The notes under the pieces: model-generated
What the model was told of the DNA's origin: nothing
Seen by the model: the letters and a program-made list of their open reading frames with translations, nothing else
Databases searched by the model: none
In this document: positions 9,300-18,674 of the stretch, piece after piece
How positions within the stretch are numbered: the stretch's first letter is position 1
Layout of the letters: the number at the start of each line of letters is the position of its first letter
Assembly: GCA_910578605.1 (NCBI GenBank)
Contig: CAJTQG010000005.1
Location: 1 to 64,000, forward strand
DNA: 64,000 nucleotides
Direction: 5' to 3'
DNA from: an uncultured Lachnospiraceae bacterium
GTDB lineage: Bacteria > Bacillota > Clostridia > Lachnospirales > Lachnospiraceae
Translations under genes and position numbers: made by a program

Positions 9300-10097
9300 A
9301 TGATATATCAAGTGGATAAACTGAAGGACAATAAAACAAATCCTGTTGACAACAATAAGTATGACAGTTCATGGCTTATTTTGACGCTTATGGATAGTGA
9401 TGAAAATGCTGCAATTGTCGGTGCTGATAATGGTGGTGCATACACGATAAAAATCAGTAAATCTGCAAATAAAAATTGGCAGTTGGCAGTAGGCGATTTT
9501 ATGGAATATTGTAATGCGAATCATTTCAATGCAGTTGTAGAAATATCACAGGAAGATTATAATTATGTGTTAAATGCTTATAATGGTCATAGCTTTCGTG
9601 AGCAAACATTGCGGGATTATGAGCCGAGAATACTAATACACAGCACCACAATAGAAAATTGGATACTTATTCAGAGGGATGGAATGTTAAAAAGCTGGAA
9701 TAGATTGAAAAAGGAAAAACAAATTTTAGAAGAACAGCCTATTGGAATTCAACTTGGCGATCCAACTAGCTTTAGTGATTATATAATGTTTGGTGGTGGC
9801 GTTACAGGTGAAATTGTTGTTAATTCAAAACAATCAGGTAAAATAGTTATGGATATTGACACAGAATATCAAACGGGCGCAAGACTTTACTTTGATGCTA
9901 GAAAGATGGCTGAGGATGGTCTGCTTGTCCGTGATGGCTGTCATCAAAAGGTAAAAGAGGTATTGCCCCTTGAGCCATATTTAGTTTGGGCGGCCACATG
10001 GGATAAAATCGGACTATCCAATGCAATCTCTACCCCAAGGAAATTTGCGGAAGCATCTGATAAACAATTTTACATTGTCACTAGGGCACAACTTTAA
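9300..10097 (+). CDS. putative ADP-ribosyltransferase-fold protein
   Basis: The 265-aa product starts at the ATG after GGAAAGGAG; an in-frame start at 9243 would lie inside the palindromic repeat and is rejected. The N-terminal half (1-110) is unfamiliar. From about residue 115 the wording follows the ART fold of the KptA/DarT type: an 'LIHSTTIENW..I..DGML' segment, then 'IGIQLGDP', 'GKIVMDID', 'YFDARKMAEDGLLV' and 'KVKEVLPLEYL'-like 'KVKEVLPLEPYL'. In that fold such segments bind NAD and carry the catalytic His region. The assignment is by pattern memory, not alignment, and the substrate is unknown. The gene is solitary, with a MITE-like element before it and a convergent CYTH gene after it, which fits an accessory or defence gene. 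Confidence 0.5.
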   Translation: MIYQVDKLKDNKTNPVDNNKYDSSWLILTLMDSDENAAIVGADNGGAYTIKISKSANKNWQLAVGDFMEYCNANHFNAVVEISQEDYNYVLNAYNGHSFREQTLRDYEPRILIHSTTIENWILIQRDGMLKSWNRLKKEKQILEEQPIGIQLGDPTSFSDYIMFGGGVTGEIVVNSKQSGKIVMDIDTEYQTGARLYFDARKMAEDGLLVRDGCHQKVKEVLPLEPYLVWAATWDKIGLSNAISTPRKFAEASDKQFYIVTRAQL

Positions 10098-10123
10098 AGA
10101 TTTAGAACAATTTTGCACAAAAT

Positions 10124-10624
10124 TTATTCTTGACAGGTTGTTGCTTTACATTGGGGGCTGACACTGCTTAAGTAGGAGTTGTGATATTTGTGGGAAAAGG
10201 TAACATCCTCCCCAAACCAATCTGGAGGGCAGAAGGTATTGGCCAGCTTCTCGCTGTCGAATTCAACCTCTGCCAGCTTCATTCCGGAAAATATTCCGTC
10301 AAATAAATCCAATTCAATCATATGCTCTTTTGTTGTGCCATCAGTATGAACGCAAGTAAATGGGATGTTGTAGCGCTCCTTTGTAATAATATTGCCGTCA
10401 GCCTTGGCAAGCAGATGTTCATAGCTCTCTTTAGTCAGGGGAAGGTTATATTCCTCCCGCACCATCATGCCCTCTCCCTTGTAAGTCAGGTAAAAGGAAT
10501 CCCCGTCCATGCGGACACGGACAACTGGATTGACAGACAAATAGCCTTGTTCAATTCTTCTGTGGGGATAGGTTTCAAGGTTTTTTGGTAATTTTGAAAT
10601 GAGATATTTTCTTTCAATTTCCAT
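10124..10624 (-). CDS. CYTH-domain protein (triphosphate tunnel metalloenzyme)
   Basis: The 166-aa product begins with the diagnostic MEIERKYLI (EXEXK pattern), so the start at 10624, behind GGAAAGGGAA, is chosen over a start 19 codons upstream. Alternating charged strands typical of the CYTH tunnel follow: 'RIEQGYLS', 'VRVRMDGDSFYLTYKGEG', 'REEYNLPL', 'MIELDLFDGIFSG', 'LAEVEFDSE' and 'YHNSYLS'. Family members hydrolyse inorganic triphosphate, thiamine triphosphate or make cAMP; bacterial proteins of this size are mostly tripolyphosphatases. The substrate here is not determined. It is monocistronic and convergent with the ART-like gene. Confidence 0.85.
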   Translation of the reverse strand: MEIERKYLISKLPKNLETYPHRRIEQGYLSVNPVVRVRMDGDSFYLTYKGEGMMVREEYNLPLTKESYEHLLAKADGNIITKERYNIPFTCVHTDGTTKEHMIELDLFDGIFSGMKLAEVEFDSEKLANTFCPPDWFGEDVTFSHKYHNSYLSSVSPQCKATTCQE

Positions 10625-10743
10625 AGAATATAATTCCCTTTCCTTTTTGCACAATATGTGAATGGGGCAATTAAATATCACATGTAACCATTTTCATTTA
10701 ATATGAATTAGGATTCGTCAGCAGCGTTAGCTTACCTAGCAGA

Positions 10744-11916
10744 TTATTTTCTTTTATAACGCTCTATTGTTTTTGTAATGCGGCCTACTGGATTCAGCAA
10801 TTCACTGATGGAACGGTCATGATTTAATGTATCAATAATTAAGGCAATATATTTGCTCATATCTGTATTTAAATAATAAGGTTTTGAAAGTAATTCCGGT
10901 GTCTGATAGGTTAAGTTTGTAGTGGTAATCCAATCAAACAATCCGTCCATATATGCCTTATCAAACTTGTCTAAGCCGTTGGTGAACAGCCCAAAGGTGG
11001 AGGCCATAATAACCCGTTTTGCCTTACGGCTTTTTAGTTCGCATGCCACATCCAGCATGCTTTCCCCGGAGGAAATCATATCATCTAATATAATAACATC
11101 CTTACCCTCCACAGAGGAACCTAAAAATTCATGGGCTACAATAGGATTACGCCCGTTCACAATCTTCGTGTAGTCTCGTCTCTTGTAAAACATTCCCATG
11201 TCAAGCCCCAGCACATTGGCAAAATAGACAGCTCGTCCCATGCCGCCTTCATCGGGGCTGATAACCATCATATGATCAGAATCAATCTGTAAATCTGGGA
11301 TGCCGGCAAACATAGTTTTAATAAACTGGTAACTTGGACGAACGGTCTCAAAGCCTTTTAGGGGAATGGCGTTCTGCACACGGGGATCGTGAGCGTCAAA
11401 GGTGATAATATTCTCTACCCCCATATTGGTTAATTCCTGCAGGGCAAGAGCACAGTCCAAGGATTCTCTGTTTGTTCGCTTGTGCTGACGGCTTTCATAT
11501 AAGAAGGGCATAATGACATTGATTCGTCTTGCCTTTCCGCCAACTGCGGCGATGATTCGTTTTAAATCTTGGTAATGATCATCGGGAGACATATGGTTGG
11601 TGTGACCGCACAAAGAGTAGGTTAAGCTGTAATTTAATACATCCACCATAATGTACAAATCATAACCACGTACAGATTCGTTTATAATACCCTTAGCCTC
11701 ACCGGAGCCAAAGCGGGGAACTTGGGCGTCCATCAAGTAAGAGTCCTTCTGATAACCAGCATAGGCAATTGTATGCTGGTAAGGTGTTTCTCTGCGGCGG
11801 CGACGTTTAGAAATATGCTCATTGACACTGTCGCCCAGCTGGCTGCAGCTGTTCAAGGCTATAATGCCTAAAGGTCCAACGGGAATAGTTTCCAAATTTT
11901 TTTCATGCTTTAACAT
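10744..11916 (-). CDS. prs: ribose-phosphate pyrophosphokinase
   Basis: The 390-aa product makes PRPP from ribose 5-phosphate and ATP for nucleotide, His and Trp synthesis. The N-terminal Prs domain has the ribose/ATP-binding 'MPFLYESRQHKR' (about 155) and 'FDAHDPRVQNAIPL' (about 195). The C-terminal phosphoribosyltransferase domain carries the PRPP motif VIILDDMISSGES (about 290). It is some 70 residues longer than the usual 310-320 aa, with extra N-terminal sequence including an Arg run, and resembles the longer form I associate with Lachnospiraceae. RBS GGAGG lies 9 nt before ATG. Its start overlaps the end of the dnaC-like gene by 7 bp, so it is the last gene of a dnaD-dnaC-prs operon. 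Confidence 0.93.
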   Translation of the reverse strand: MLKHEKNLETIPVGPLGIIALNSCSQLGDSVNEHISKRRRRRETPYQHTIAYAGYQKDSYLMDAQVPRFGSGEAKGIINESVRGYDLYIMVDVLNYSLTYSLCGHTNHMSPDDHYQDLKRIIAAVGGKARRINVIMPFLYESRQHKRTNRESLDCALALQELTNMGVENIITFDAHDPRVQNAIPLKGFETVRPSYQFIKTMFAGIPDLQIDSDHMMVISPDEGGMGRAVYFANVLGLDMGMFYKRRDYTKIVNGRNPIVAHEFLGSSVEGKDVIILDDMISSGESMLDVACELKSRKAKRVIMASTFGLFTNGLDKFDKAYMDGLFDWITTTNLTYQTPELLSKPYYLNTDMSKYIALIIDTLNHDRSISELLNPVGRITKTIERYKRK

Positions 11917-12923
11917 AAGATAGTGCCTCCGTTATTTTCTAATCTTTTTTGAACCCGGATATCTGTTCCGATTACCTTCATCAGACGAAAATTGCTGGTA
12001 ATTCGAGAGAAGATACGCTCCGAATATGTATTTTTTAACTCCTCTATAGAGAGGTTTGTCGATATAATAGTAGATTTTCCCCGGCAATGCCTTTCGTTTA
12101 GGCAGTTAAACAGTGCTGTGTGGGTAAAACTGTTTGTCATCTCGGTGCCTAAGTCATCTACAATCAATAAATCACATTCGTAAATGTGCCTTGCCAATTC
12201 CATTGCGGCTGCTTTTGTCTCTTTTACAGAAAACTGGGAAGCTGCAAGAAAGTCAAAAAGCTGTATGGCAGATAAATATATGACTGAGTATGCCTGGTCT
12301 AAAAGCTCCTTGGCAATACAGTGGGTGAGAAAAGATTTTCCCACACCAGTAGCCCCATAGAATATAAGATTATCATATACATTTGGAAAGTTGTCAATAA
12401 AATTTCTGCAAATTTTTACAATTTTTTGTATGTTTTCTTTTGGTGTCGTCTCTGTAATACTGTCCTGATAGTTGTCAGGATAATAATGATAAGAAAAGGT
12501 GTGAAAATTTTCCTGCTCTAGAATATTTCTTAAATTGGAATCATGGTAGAGAAAATGAATGATTTCCTTTATAAAGCAGTGACATTTTCCATGTTCTGTC
12601 ATGCCGGTGTCTCGACAGTCGGGGCAGTGGTATTGCAGCTTTAACGCATCGGGAGGATAACCGTTTTCCAGCAAAAGCTGTGTGCGCTCCTGCTGAAGCT
12701 TCTTCACTTGTTCTTCATAAGCGGTAAGGTCATCCCTTTTTTTGAGGATGCGTGCCTTTGCCTGGGTGATACTCAGGGCAGCGATTTCACCTTGAATCAG
12801 GGAAATCCTTGGAACGGTTTGGAATATAGTATTTTTTCGCTCCTGCAGCCTGTGTTGGTTTTCTAATTGCCGTTTATTGTATATGCGCATAATCTGGTCA
12901 TATTGAGCATTGTCTAGGGCCAT
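11910..12923 (-). CDS. DnaC/DnaI-type helicase loader ATPase
   Basis: The 337-aa product matches replication ATPases that load the DnaB/DnaC helicase. The N-terminal third (1-130) is helical and contains a zinc-binding cluster, CPDCRDTG...CHC (about 105-120). The AAA+ core follows: Walker A GATGVGKS (about 190), Walker B 'CDLLIVDDLGTE' (about 255) and a sensor region 'TIISTNLS' (about 290). The start is the ATG at 12923, six nt after GGAGG; an in-frame ATG four codons upstream overlaps that site. It lies 31 bp after the DnaD-like gene and overlaps prs. The pairing with a DnaD-domain protein supports a primosome role. Confidence 0.88.
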   Translation of the reverse strand: MALDNAQYDQIMRIYNKRQLENQHRLQERKNTIFQTVPRISLIQGEIAALSITQAKARILKKRDDLTAYEEQVKKLQQERTQLLLENGYPPDALKLQYHCPDCRDTGMTEHGKCHCFIKEIIHFLYHDSNLRNILEQENFHTFSYHYYPDNYQDSITETTPKENIQKIVKICRNFIDNFPNVYDNLIFYGATGVGKSFLTHCIAKELLDQAYSVIYLSAIQLFDFLAASQFSVKETKAAAMELARHIYECDLLIVDDLGTEMTNSFTHTALFNCLNERHCRGKSTIISTNLSIEELKNTYSERIFSRITSNFRLMKVIGTDIRVQKRLENNGGTILC

Positions 12924-12954
12924 GGGAACCTCCATAGTAGATAATGATTTAAAG

Positions 12955-14121
12955 TTAATCTGCTTTTAACAATTGTTTTTCTAACTCTTTATAGTCGTAA
13001 TCTCTCTGGGGAAAGCTGTTGAAGGAATTGCGTGAGGAAACAGGAGTAGAGCTGCTCTTCACTTTATGTTCCTTGGATTGGGCAAACTGTTTATCTAACT
13101 CTTGTATTTGTGAGAGATGACTTATGCCCTTTGTCTTCCATTTGGATAGAATGGAATCTGCATATTCAAAACTTGGCTGGTGAATTGTCTCTATTGTGCG
13201 GTTGCATGCCTCCAATATAATATCCAATGAAAATCCATAGGAGGTTGTCCATTTTACAATGAAGTTTCGTTCACTCTGGCCAGGGTTGCGTCCGGATATA
13301 CCAAATGCTTTTAACACGGGATAACAGTGATTACTGTATATGCTGGATTCGTCTTTGGCTTCCTCCACTGTGGAAATGCCCTTTTCCTTCCAGGCAATGG
13401 CAACTTTTTCCATATAGCGAAGGCTTTTATGGTTATTTGACACACAATATTCAATCAAGTATTCAATCAATTCTGTACTAAAACCAAGGCCATCATACAT
13501 GTACAAAATAATGTTTGTATCACTAGAACTCAAGGTTTGTCCAATATACCGCTGGGCAATATATAAAAGCTGACAGACATCCTCATCCTTTGTGAACTGA
13601 GCAAGTTCGTTTGCTGTGTATGCATGGTGTTTTTCAGTGCCGCTAGATGAGACTTTTTTGTTGGAAATCGTGGAAGCGGTATGTATAGTATTAAGAGTTT
13701 CCGCTTTTTTGTCAGTTGTTTTTTTATCGTCGGCAACAGCGGCAAAATCGGAATTGTTAGGTGTACTCTTCCCTGTGCCAAGGTAATGCTTGTCACTGTT
13801 AAAGCCTTGGTTATTTTGCTGTAAGGAAGAGCAGTCGGTCAGTGTAATCTTACACAGCTCATGTTCCTCGTTAAATGTTAAGGATAAAAGACCAGTCTGC
13901 TCCCAATATAAAAGCGCACGGCTTACATCATTTTCCGTGTGATGGAATACATCTGCGATTTTACATATAGATATTTCGCCATGACTTTTATTACATCGAA
14001 GAAGGTACAGATATATCTTAACAAACTCGCCGTTTGCATCCGGCATAAAAAAATCAATAAAATCATTAGATACAATAGTTGTATCATTGCTGTTTTTGCT
14101 TTCTAATAATATAGTTCCCAT
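12955..14121 (-). CDS. DnaD-domain replication initiation protein
   Basis: The 388-aa product has an N-terminal winged-helix region (1-100) with 'GEISICKIADVFHHTENDVSRALLYWEQTGLLSL', a poorly conserved linker (100-165), and two DnaB_2/DnaD C-terminal modules (about 165-240 and 245-330). Each module ends in the typical aromatic-Lys-Gly pattern: 'AIAWKEKGISTVEEA' and 'ILSKWKTKGISHLSQI'. Proteins of this family bind DNA and help bring the helicase to origins or restart sites. The Ser/Lys-rich tail is unordered. It is first in the dnaD-dnaC-prs operon, and the DnaA-box cluster lies in its upstream region, so DnaA control is plausible (inference). Confidence 0.85.
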   Translation of the reverse strand: MGTILLESKNSNDTTIVSNDFIDFFMPDANGEFVKIYLYLLRCNKSHGEISICKIADVFHHTENDVSRALLYWEQTGLLSLTFNEEHELCKITLTDCSSLQQNNQGFNSDKHYLGTGKSTPNNSDFAAVADDKKTTDKKAETLNTIHTASTISNKKVSSSGTEKHHAYTANELAQFTKDEDVCQLLYIAQRYIGQTLSSSDTNIILYMYDGLGFSTELIEYLIEYCVSNNHKSLRYMEKVAIAWKEKGISTVEEAKDESSIYSNHCYPVLKAFGISGRNPGQSERNFIVKWTTSYGFSLDIILEACNRTIETIHQPSFEYADSILSKWKTKGISHLSQIQELDKQFAQSKEHKVKSSSTPVSSRNSFNSFPQRDYDYKELEKQLLKAD

Positions 14122-14308
14122 AATTCTACACCTTTTACCTCCAACATCATTTTATTCCTGCGAGCAAAAATGCAATCAACTTTTTTATGGTGTCGCCACT
14201 GAATGTGGCATGTAAGCTTTGTTGCAACTAAGAGTATAGCACACATTTTATCAAATGAGAATAGGAAAAAAGTCATGAAGTCCTTGAAAAATAAGGGTTT
14301 AATATGAT

Positions 14309-14433
14309 TGTGGATAGTGTGGAAATGTGGAAAACCATATCCATAAAAACCAAAAATATGAGAAAAAGAACAAAAAATATCCACAAATTTTTTGGAAAAA
14401 ATATCCGCAAAAATTTGTGGATAATGTGGATAA
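14309..14433. promoter_or_regulatory. DnaA-box cluster
   Basis: Seven 9-mers matching or close to TTATCCACA lie within 125 bp. Two perfect boxes are directly abutting (TGTGGATAA at 14416-14424 and 14425-14433). TGTGGATAG (14309-14317) and ATATCCACA (14377-14385) have one mismatch each; TGTGGAAAT (14318-14326), TGTGGAAAA (14326-14334) and ATATCCGCA (14401-14409) are weaker. The last perfect box touches the murC stop codon. The stretch is strongly AT-rich and lies upstream of the dnaD-like operon. No dnaA or dnaN is in the window. Confidence 0.75.
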
Positions 14434-15816
14434 CTATTGTTGTAAAAGATGCTCTCCCACTAAAACAATATCTCCGGCACCCATAGTTATCAACAAGTCG
14501 CCTGGTTGACAACTTTTTTGTAAAAATTTTTCAATTTCTTCAAAGCTTGGAAAATAATCGCTTTCTATGTTATATTTTTTTAATTCTGCCAATAAATCTT
14601 TAGATGAAATACCAATTGTGTTTTTTTCACGGGCCGCATAGATGTCTGCTAGAACAACATGGTCTGCTAAGCTCAGTGAGGAGGCGAATTCCTTTAAAAA
14701 TGCATTTGTTCTTGTGTAGGTGTGAGGCTGGAAAACACACCAAATTTTATTGTGGGGGTAGTTTTTCGCTGTCTCTATAGTGGTGCGGATTTCGTCAGGG
14801 TGATGAGCATAATCGTCAATGATGGTCACACTGTTAAATTCGCCTTTCTTCTGGAAACGCCGGTCTGTTCCTGTATAGCGCCTAAGTGCCTCCTGTATGG
14901 CGGGAAGGGAAAGACCTAACTCAAAAGCAGCGGCAATGGCGGACAGGGAATTGTATATGTTATGTAATCCGGTAACTCCCAATTCTATGTGTCCTAGTAT
15001 TTCTCCATTTTTTGTCAAATCATAATGTCCTCTGGCCAATTCGTCATAGGTGATATGGACAGCACTGTAATTACATGTGTCAGGATTGGAACCAAAGGTG
15101 ATGACTTTACAGTTTAGTCCTTGTGTAAAATAGGAAAGTTGCTCAATATCCCCATTAATAATTAAAATGCCATTTTCCGGCAGAAGGCGGGTGTATTGGC
15201 GGAAGCTAGAACGAATATCGTCGATATCTTTAAAAAAGTCCATGTGGTCCTCTGCGATATTTAAGATAATTTCTATTGTGGGAAAAAAGGATAAAAAGCT
15301 GTTGGTGTACTCACATGCCTCGGTGACGAAGCAGCCAGAATTACCTATTCTTAAATTGCCATGAATTGAGGAAAGCATACCGCCTACTAAAACAGTAGGG
15401 TCTAACTTGCCGTCCATCAATATCTGAGAAAGCATACTGGTAGTGGTGGTTTTTCCGTGAGTACCTGACACACCGATGGCTGTCTTATAGTTTGCCATAA
15501 TCTGTCCAAGAAGCTCCGCCCGCTTCATTGTAGGAATGCCAAGCTCCTTTGCTTTTGCAAGTTCTGGATGATCTTCCTTTACCGCTGCAGTGTAAACGAG
15601 AAGTTCGATTTCTTCTGTTATATTTTTACTGGTTTGTTCATAAGCAATATCAATACCTTGCGCTTCTAATTTTTTTGTTAATTCCGAGTATTTGATATCA
15701 GAACCAGATACAATAAAGCCTTGTTCTAGTAAAATTTCTGCCAAAGCGCTCATACTGATTCCGCCAATGCCAGTAAAAAAAACATGAATTTTCTTTTTAA
15801 AATCAATTTTAAACAT
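14434..15816 (-). CDS. murC: UDP-N-acetylmuramate--L-alanine ligase
   Basis: The 460-aa cytoplasmic ligase adds L-Ala to UDP-MurNAc in peptidoglycan precursor synthesis. The N-terminal Rossmann domain has 'FTGIGGISMSALAEIL' (13-30). The central ATPase domain has GTHGKTTTT (about 110) and 'EACEYTNSFLSF' (about 170). The C-terminal Mur domain has 'DDYAHHPDEI' (about 333) and ends with 'LITMGAGDIV'. Length is usual for the family and all key motifs are intact. The stop codon directly abuts a DnaA box. The gene is transcribed toward the dnaD operon on the same strand, so readthrough is possible. Confidence 0.95.
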   Translation of the reverse strand: MFKIDFKKKIHVFFTGIGGISMSALAEILLEQGFIVSGSDIKYSELTKKLEAQGIDIAYEQTSKNITEEIELLVYTAAVKEDHPELAKAKELGIPTMKRAELLGQIMANYKTAIGVSGTHGKTTTTSMLSQILMDGKLDPTVLVGGMLSSIHGNLRIGNSGCFVTEACEYTNSFLSFFPTIEIILNIAEDHMDFFKDIDDIRSSFRQYTRLLPENGILIINGDIEQLSYFTQGLNCKVITFGSNPDTCNYSAVHITYDELARGHYDLTKNGEILGHIELGVTGLHNIYNSLSAIAAAFELGLSLPAIQEALRRYTGTDRRFQKKGEFNSVTIIDDYAHHPDEIRTTIETAKNYPHNKIWCVFQPHTYTRTNAFLKEFASSLSLADHVVLADIYAAREKNTIGISSKDLLAELKKYNIESDYFPSFEEIEKFLQKSCQPGDLLITMGAGDIVLVGEHLLQQ

Positions 15817-16052
15817 ATTATTTCGCCCATCCTTATATAATAATAGAGGAAGTCCAATTGTGGGCTTGCCTTTTTAAAACATTATACACACATATCATAA
15901 AAAAGACCAGTTGTTATTTGAAAAGTAGATAAAAATAGGTATGTTTTAAGTCTGCTTTATAAGTCCGCTTTATGCACATGGGTAAAACCAGGCAGCTTTG
16001 TTGTGCGACTGTGAATTTTAACAAAAATGCATAAAAAATAGATGCATAATAA

Positions 16053-16084
16053 TTGCATAAAAATCAAAGAATATTTTTATGCAA
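16053..16084. promoter_or_regulatory. 12-bp palindrome upstream of glgC
   Basis: TTGCATAAAAAT (16053-16064) and its perfect complement (16073-16084) flank an 8-nt centre. Two further TGCATAA words lie just upstream (about 16028 and 16043). It lies 69 bp upstream of the glgC -35 element and has no T-run, so an operator is more likely than a terminator. The remainder of the 15817-16152 gap holds nothing else I can identify. Confidence 0.4.
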
Positions 16085-16152
16085 AATGCCAGTTAATGGA
16101 AGAAATAACAATAAAATTTGAGAAAATTTTCTGATAAAATAGGAAAATTAAG

Positions 16153-16181
16153 TTCACTTTTTGAACAATATGTGGTATAAT
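16153..16181 (+). promoter_or_regulatory. promoter of glgC-glgD
   Basis: TTCACT (16153-16158), a 17-nt spacer and TATAAT (16176-16181) lie 34 bp before the GTG start of glgC. The -10 element is perfect; the -35 element is weak. Confidence 0.55.
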
Positions 16182-16215
16182 TCGTTTATCAAAAAAAGAA
16201 CAGCGAGGTGAGAGC

Positions 16216-17487
16216 GTGATAAAAAAAGAAATGATTGCCATGTTATTGGCAGGAGGACAAGGTAGCAGATTGGGAGTGTTGACATCTAAGGTTGCAAAGC
16301 CAGCTGTAGCTTTTGGTGGAAAATACAGAATTATTGATTTCCCTCTCAGTAACTGTATCAACTCGGGAGTGGATACAGTGGGAGTGTTAACACAGTACCA
16401 GCCATTAAGATTGAACGCGCATATAGGAATAGGGATTCCTTGGGATTTGGATAGGAATATCGGTGGTGTGACAGTGTTGCCGCCATATGAAAAAAGTACA
16501 AACAGTGAATGGTATACAGGAACAGCAAATGCCATTTATCAAAATATTGAATATATGGAATCCTACAATCCGGATTATGTTTTGATTTTGTCAGGAGATC
16601 ATATCTATAAGATGGATTATGAAGTTATGCTGGATTATCACAAGGCTAACAATGCAGATATTACTATTGCTGCTATGCCTGTACCGATTGAGGAGGCAAG
16701 CAGATTTGGTGTTGTTGTAACCAATGATGAAAACCGCATTATCGAATTTGAGGAGAAACCGGCAAATCCAAAGAGTAATCTGGCTTCCATGGGAATATAT
16801 ATATTCAGTTGGAAGATACTTAAGGAAGCGCTTCTTAAGATGTCAGACCAGAGCAACTGCGACTTTGGTAAGCATATTATCCCATATTGTCATGCTAAGA
16901 ATGACAGGATTTTTGCTTATGAGTATAATGGTTATTGGAAGGATGTGGGAACTTTAGGTTCTTACTGGGAGGCTAATATGGAATTGATAGATATTATTCC
17001 GGTATTTAACCTCTATGAAGAATTTTGGAGGATTTACACAAAGAGCGACATTTTGCCGCCCCAGTATGTTTCAGCAGATGCCAAGATCAATAGAAGTATT
17101 ATTGGTGAGGGAACCACCATATTAGGAACCGTTGAAAATTCCGTAATCGGCCCTGGCGTTACCATAGAAGCGGGGGCGCTGGTGAAGGATTCCATTATTA
17201 TGAAGGATTCCAGCATCGGTAAGAATACAAAGGTATATAAGTCTGTAATCGCAGAGAACGTAGAAATATGTGAAGGCTGTGAAATTGGTGTGGGCGAAGA
17301 GGCGCCAAGTAAGCTGGATGCCAAGATATATGCATTTGGACTGGCTACTATCGGTGAGAATTCCTATATACCAGCGGATATAAAAGTAGGTAAGAATACA
17401 GCGATTTCCGGTATTACAACACCGACAGATTATACCAATGGTGAATTGGCAAGCGGTGATTATATTATTAAGGCAGGTGATAGGTAA
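16216..17487 (+). CDS. glgC: glucose-1-phosphate adenylyltransferase, catalytic subunit
   Basis: The 423-aa enzyme makes ADP-glucose from glucose 1-phosphate and ATP, the committed step of glycogen synthesis. The nucleotidyltransferase motif [10 protein letters not shown] is at residues 11-20, followed by '[19 protein letters not shown]', '[12 protein letters not shown]', '[10 protein letters not shown]', 'FEEKP' and '[15 protein letters not shown]'. A left-handed beta-helix (about 285-400) forms the C-terminal domain. The start is a GTG eight nt after GAGGTGA. It overlaps glgD by one base (TAATG), indicating translational coupling. The downstream paralog is the usual Firmicute partner subunit. 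Confidence 0.95.
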   Translation: MIKKEMIAMLLAGGQGSRLGVLTSKVAKPAVAFGGKYRIIDFPLSNCINSGVDTVGVLTQYQPLRLNAHIGIGIPWDLDRNIGGVTVLPPYEKSTNSEWYTGTANAIYQNIEYMESYNPDYVLILSGDHIYKMDYEVMLDYHKANNADITIAAMPVPIEEASRFGVVVTNDENRIIEFEEKPANPKSNLASMGIYIFSWKILKEALLKMSDQSNCDFGKHIIPYCHAKNDRIFAYEYNGYWKDVGTLGSYWEANMELIDIIPVFNLYEEFWRIYTKSDILPPQYVSADAKINRSIIGEGTTILGTVENSVIGPGVTIEAGALVKDSIIMKDSSIGKNTKVYKSVIAENVEICEGCEIGVGEEAPSKLDAKIYAFGLATIGENSYIPADIKVGKNTAISGITTPTDYTNGELASGDYIIKAGDR

Positions 17488-18608
17488 TGAGAGCAATTGG
17501 AATTATACTGGCAGGCGGAAATAACAAAAAAATGAAAGAGCTTTCTTACAAAAGGGCGATTGCAGCCATGCCTGTCGCAGGAAGCTACAGAAGTATTGAC
17601 TTTGCATTGAGTAATATGTCAAATTCCCACATTCAAAAGGTGGCGGTTCTGACACAGTACAATGCAGTTTCGTTAAATGAGCATTTAAGCTCCTCTAAGT
17701 GGTGGGATTTCGGAAGAAAGCAAGGCGGCTTGTATGTATTCACACCTACCGTTACAGCAGAAAATAATTCCTGGTACAGAGGAACAGCGGATTCCATATA
17801 TCAGAATTTAAGCTTTTTGAAAAACAGCCATGAGCCATATGTAGTAATTGCAGCCGGCGATGGCGTATATAAACTGGACTACAATAAGGTTTTAGAGTAT
17901 CATATAGCAAAGAAATCGGATATTACTGTAGTTTGTAAGGAGTTTCCTGCTGATGTGGATACAAGCCGCTTTGGAGTGGTTAAGACAGATGCGGACGGAA
18001 GAATTACAGATTTTGAGGAGAAACCAATGGTTTCAGATTCTAATCTGGTATCTACTGGTGTATATATCCTGAGAAGAAGACAGTTGATTGAGATGATTGA
18101 GAAATGTGCAGAGGAGGATAGGTATGATTTTGTCAATGATATACTTCTCCGCTACAAGAACATGAAAGCAATCTATGCTTATAAGATGGAAAATTATTGG
18201 AGCAATATTTCCACAGTGGATTCTTATTATAAGACAAACATGGATTTCTTAAAGCCAGAAGTGAGAGACTATTTCTTTAAGCAGTATCCAGATGTATATT
18301 CAAAACCGGATGATCTGCCGCCGGCAAAATACAATCCGGGTGCAGTGATTAAGAACAGCCTTGTTTCTAGTGGATGTATTATCAACGGAACAGTAGAAAA
18401 TTCTATTTTATTTAAAAAGGCTTATGTGGGCAATAATTGTGTAATTAAAAATTCTATTATCTTGAATGATGTGTACATTGGAGATAACACAGTAATTGAA
18501 AACTGCATTGTGGAAAGCAGAGACACGATTCGTGAAAACAGCAATTATGTGGGTGACCCGAATAAAGTAAAAATTGTTATAGAGCGAAATGCCAGATATG
18601 AAATATAA
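17487..18608 (+). CDS. glgD: glucose-1-phosphate adenylyltransferase-like regulatory subunit
   Basis: The 373-aa protein is a divergent paralog of the preceding GlgC. The N-terminal motif reads 'LAGGNNKKMKELSYKRAIAAMPVAGSYRSIDFALSN': the Gly-rich loop lacks the GQGSRL wording needed for catalysis, as in other GlgD proteins. 'WYRGTADSIYQN' and 'FEEKP' are kept, and a beta-helix (about 285-355) ends the protein. By family knowledge it forms a complex with GlgC and modulates it. The start codon overlaps the glgC stop. Confidence 0.93.
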   Translation: MRAIGIILAGGNNKKMKELSYKRAIAAMPVAGSYRSIDFALSNMSNSHIQKVAVLTQYNAVSLNEHLSSSKWWDFGRKQGGLYVFTPTVTAENNSWYRGTADSIYQNLSFLKNSHEPYVVIAAGDGVYKLDYNKVLEYHIAKKSDITVVCKEFPADVDTSRFGVVKTDADGRITDFEEKPMVSDSNLVSTGVYILRRRQLIEMIEKCAEEDRYDFVNDILLRYKNMKAIYAYKMENYWSNISTVDSYYKTNMDFLKPEVRDYFFKQYPDVYSKPDDLPPAKYNPGAVIKNSLVSSGCIINGTVENSILFKKAYVGNNCVIKNSIILNDVYIGDNTVIENCIVESRDTIRENSNYVGDPNKVKIVIERNARYEI

Positions 18609-18674
18609 AATTGTGACTGTGAGAGAAGAGATGCAGCGCAAAATAACTTATAATGGACAGGAAGGGGTATTTAC

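Noticed and set aside
14309-14433. DnaA-box cluster as the replication origin
   Set aside because: No dnaA, dnaN, rpmH or other origin-linked gene is in the window; a regulatory or titration cluster is the safer reading.
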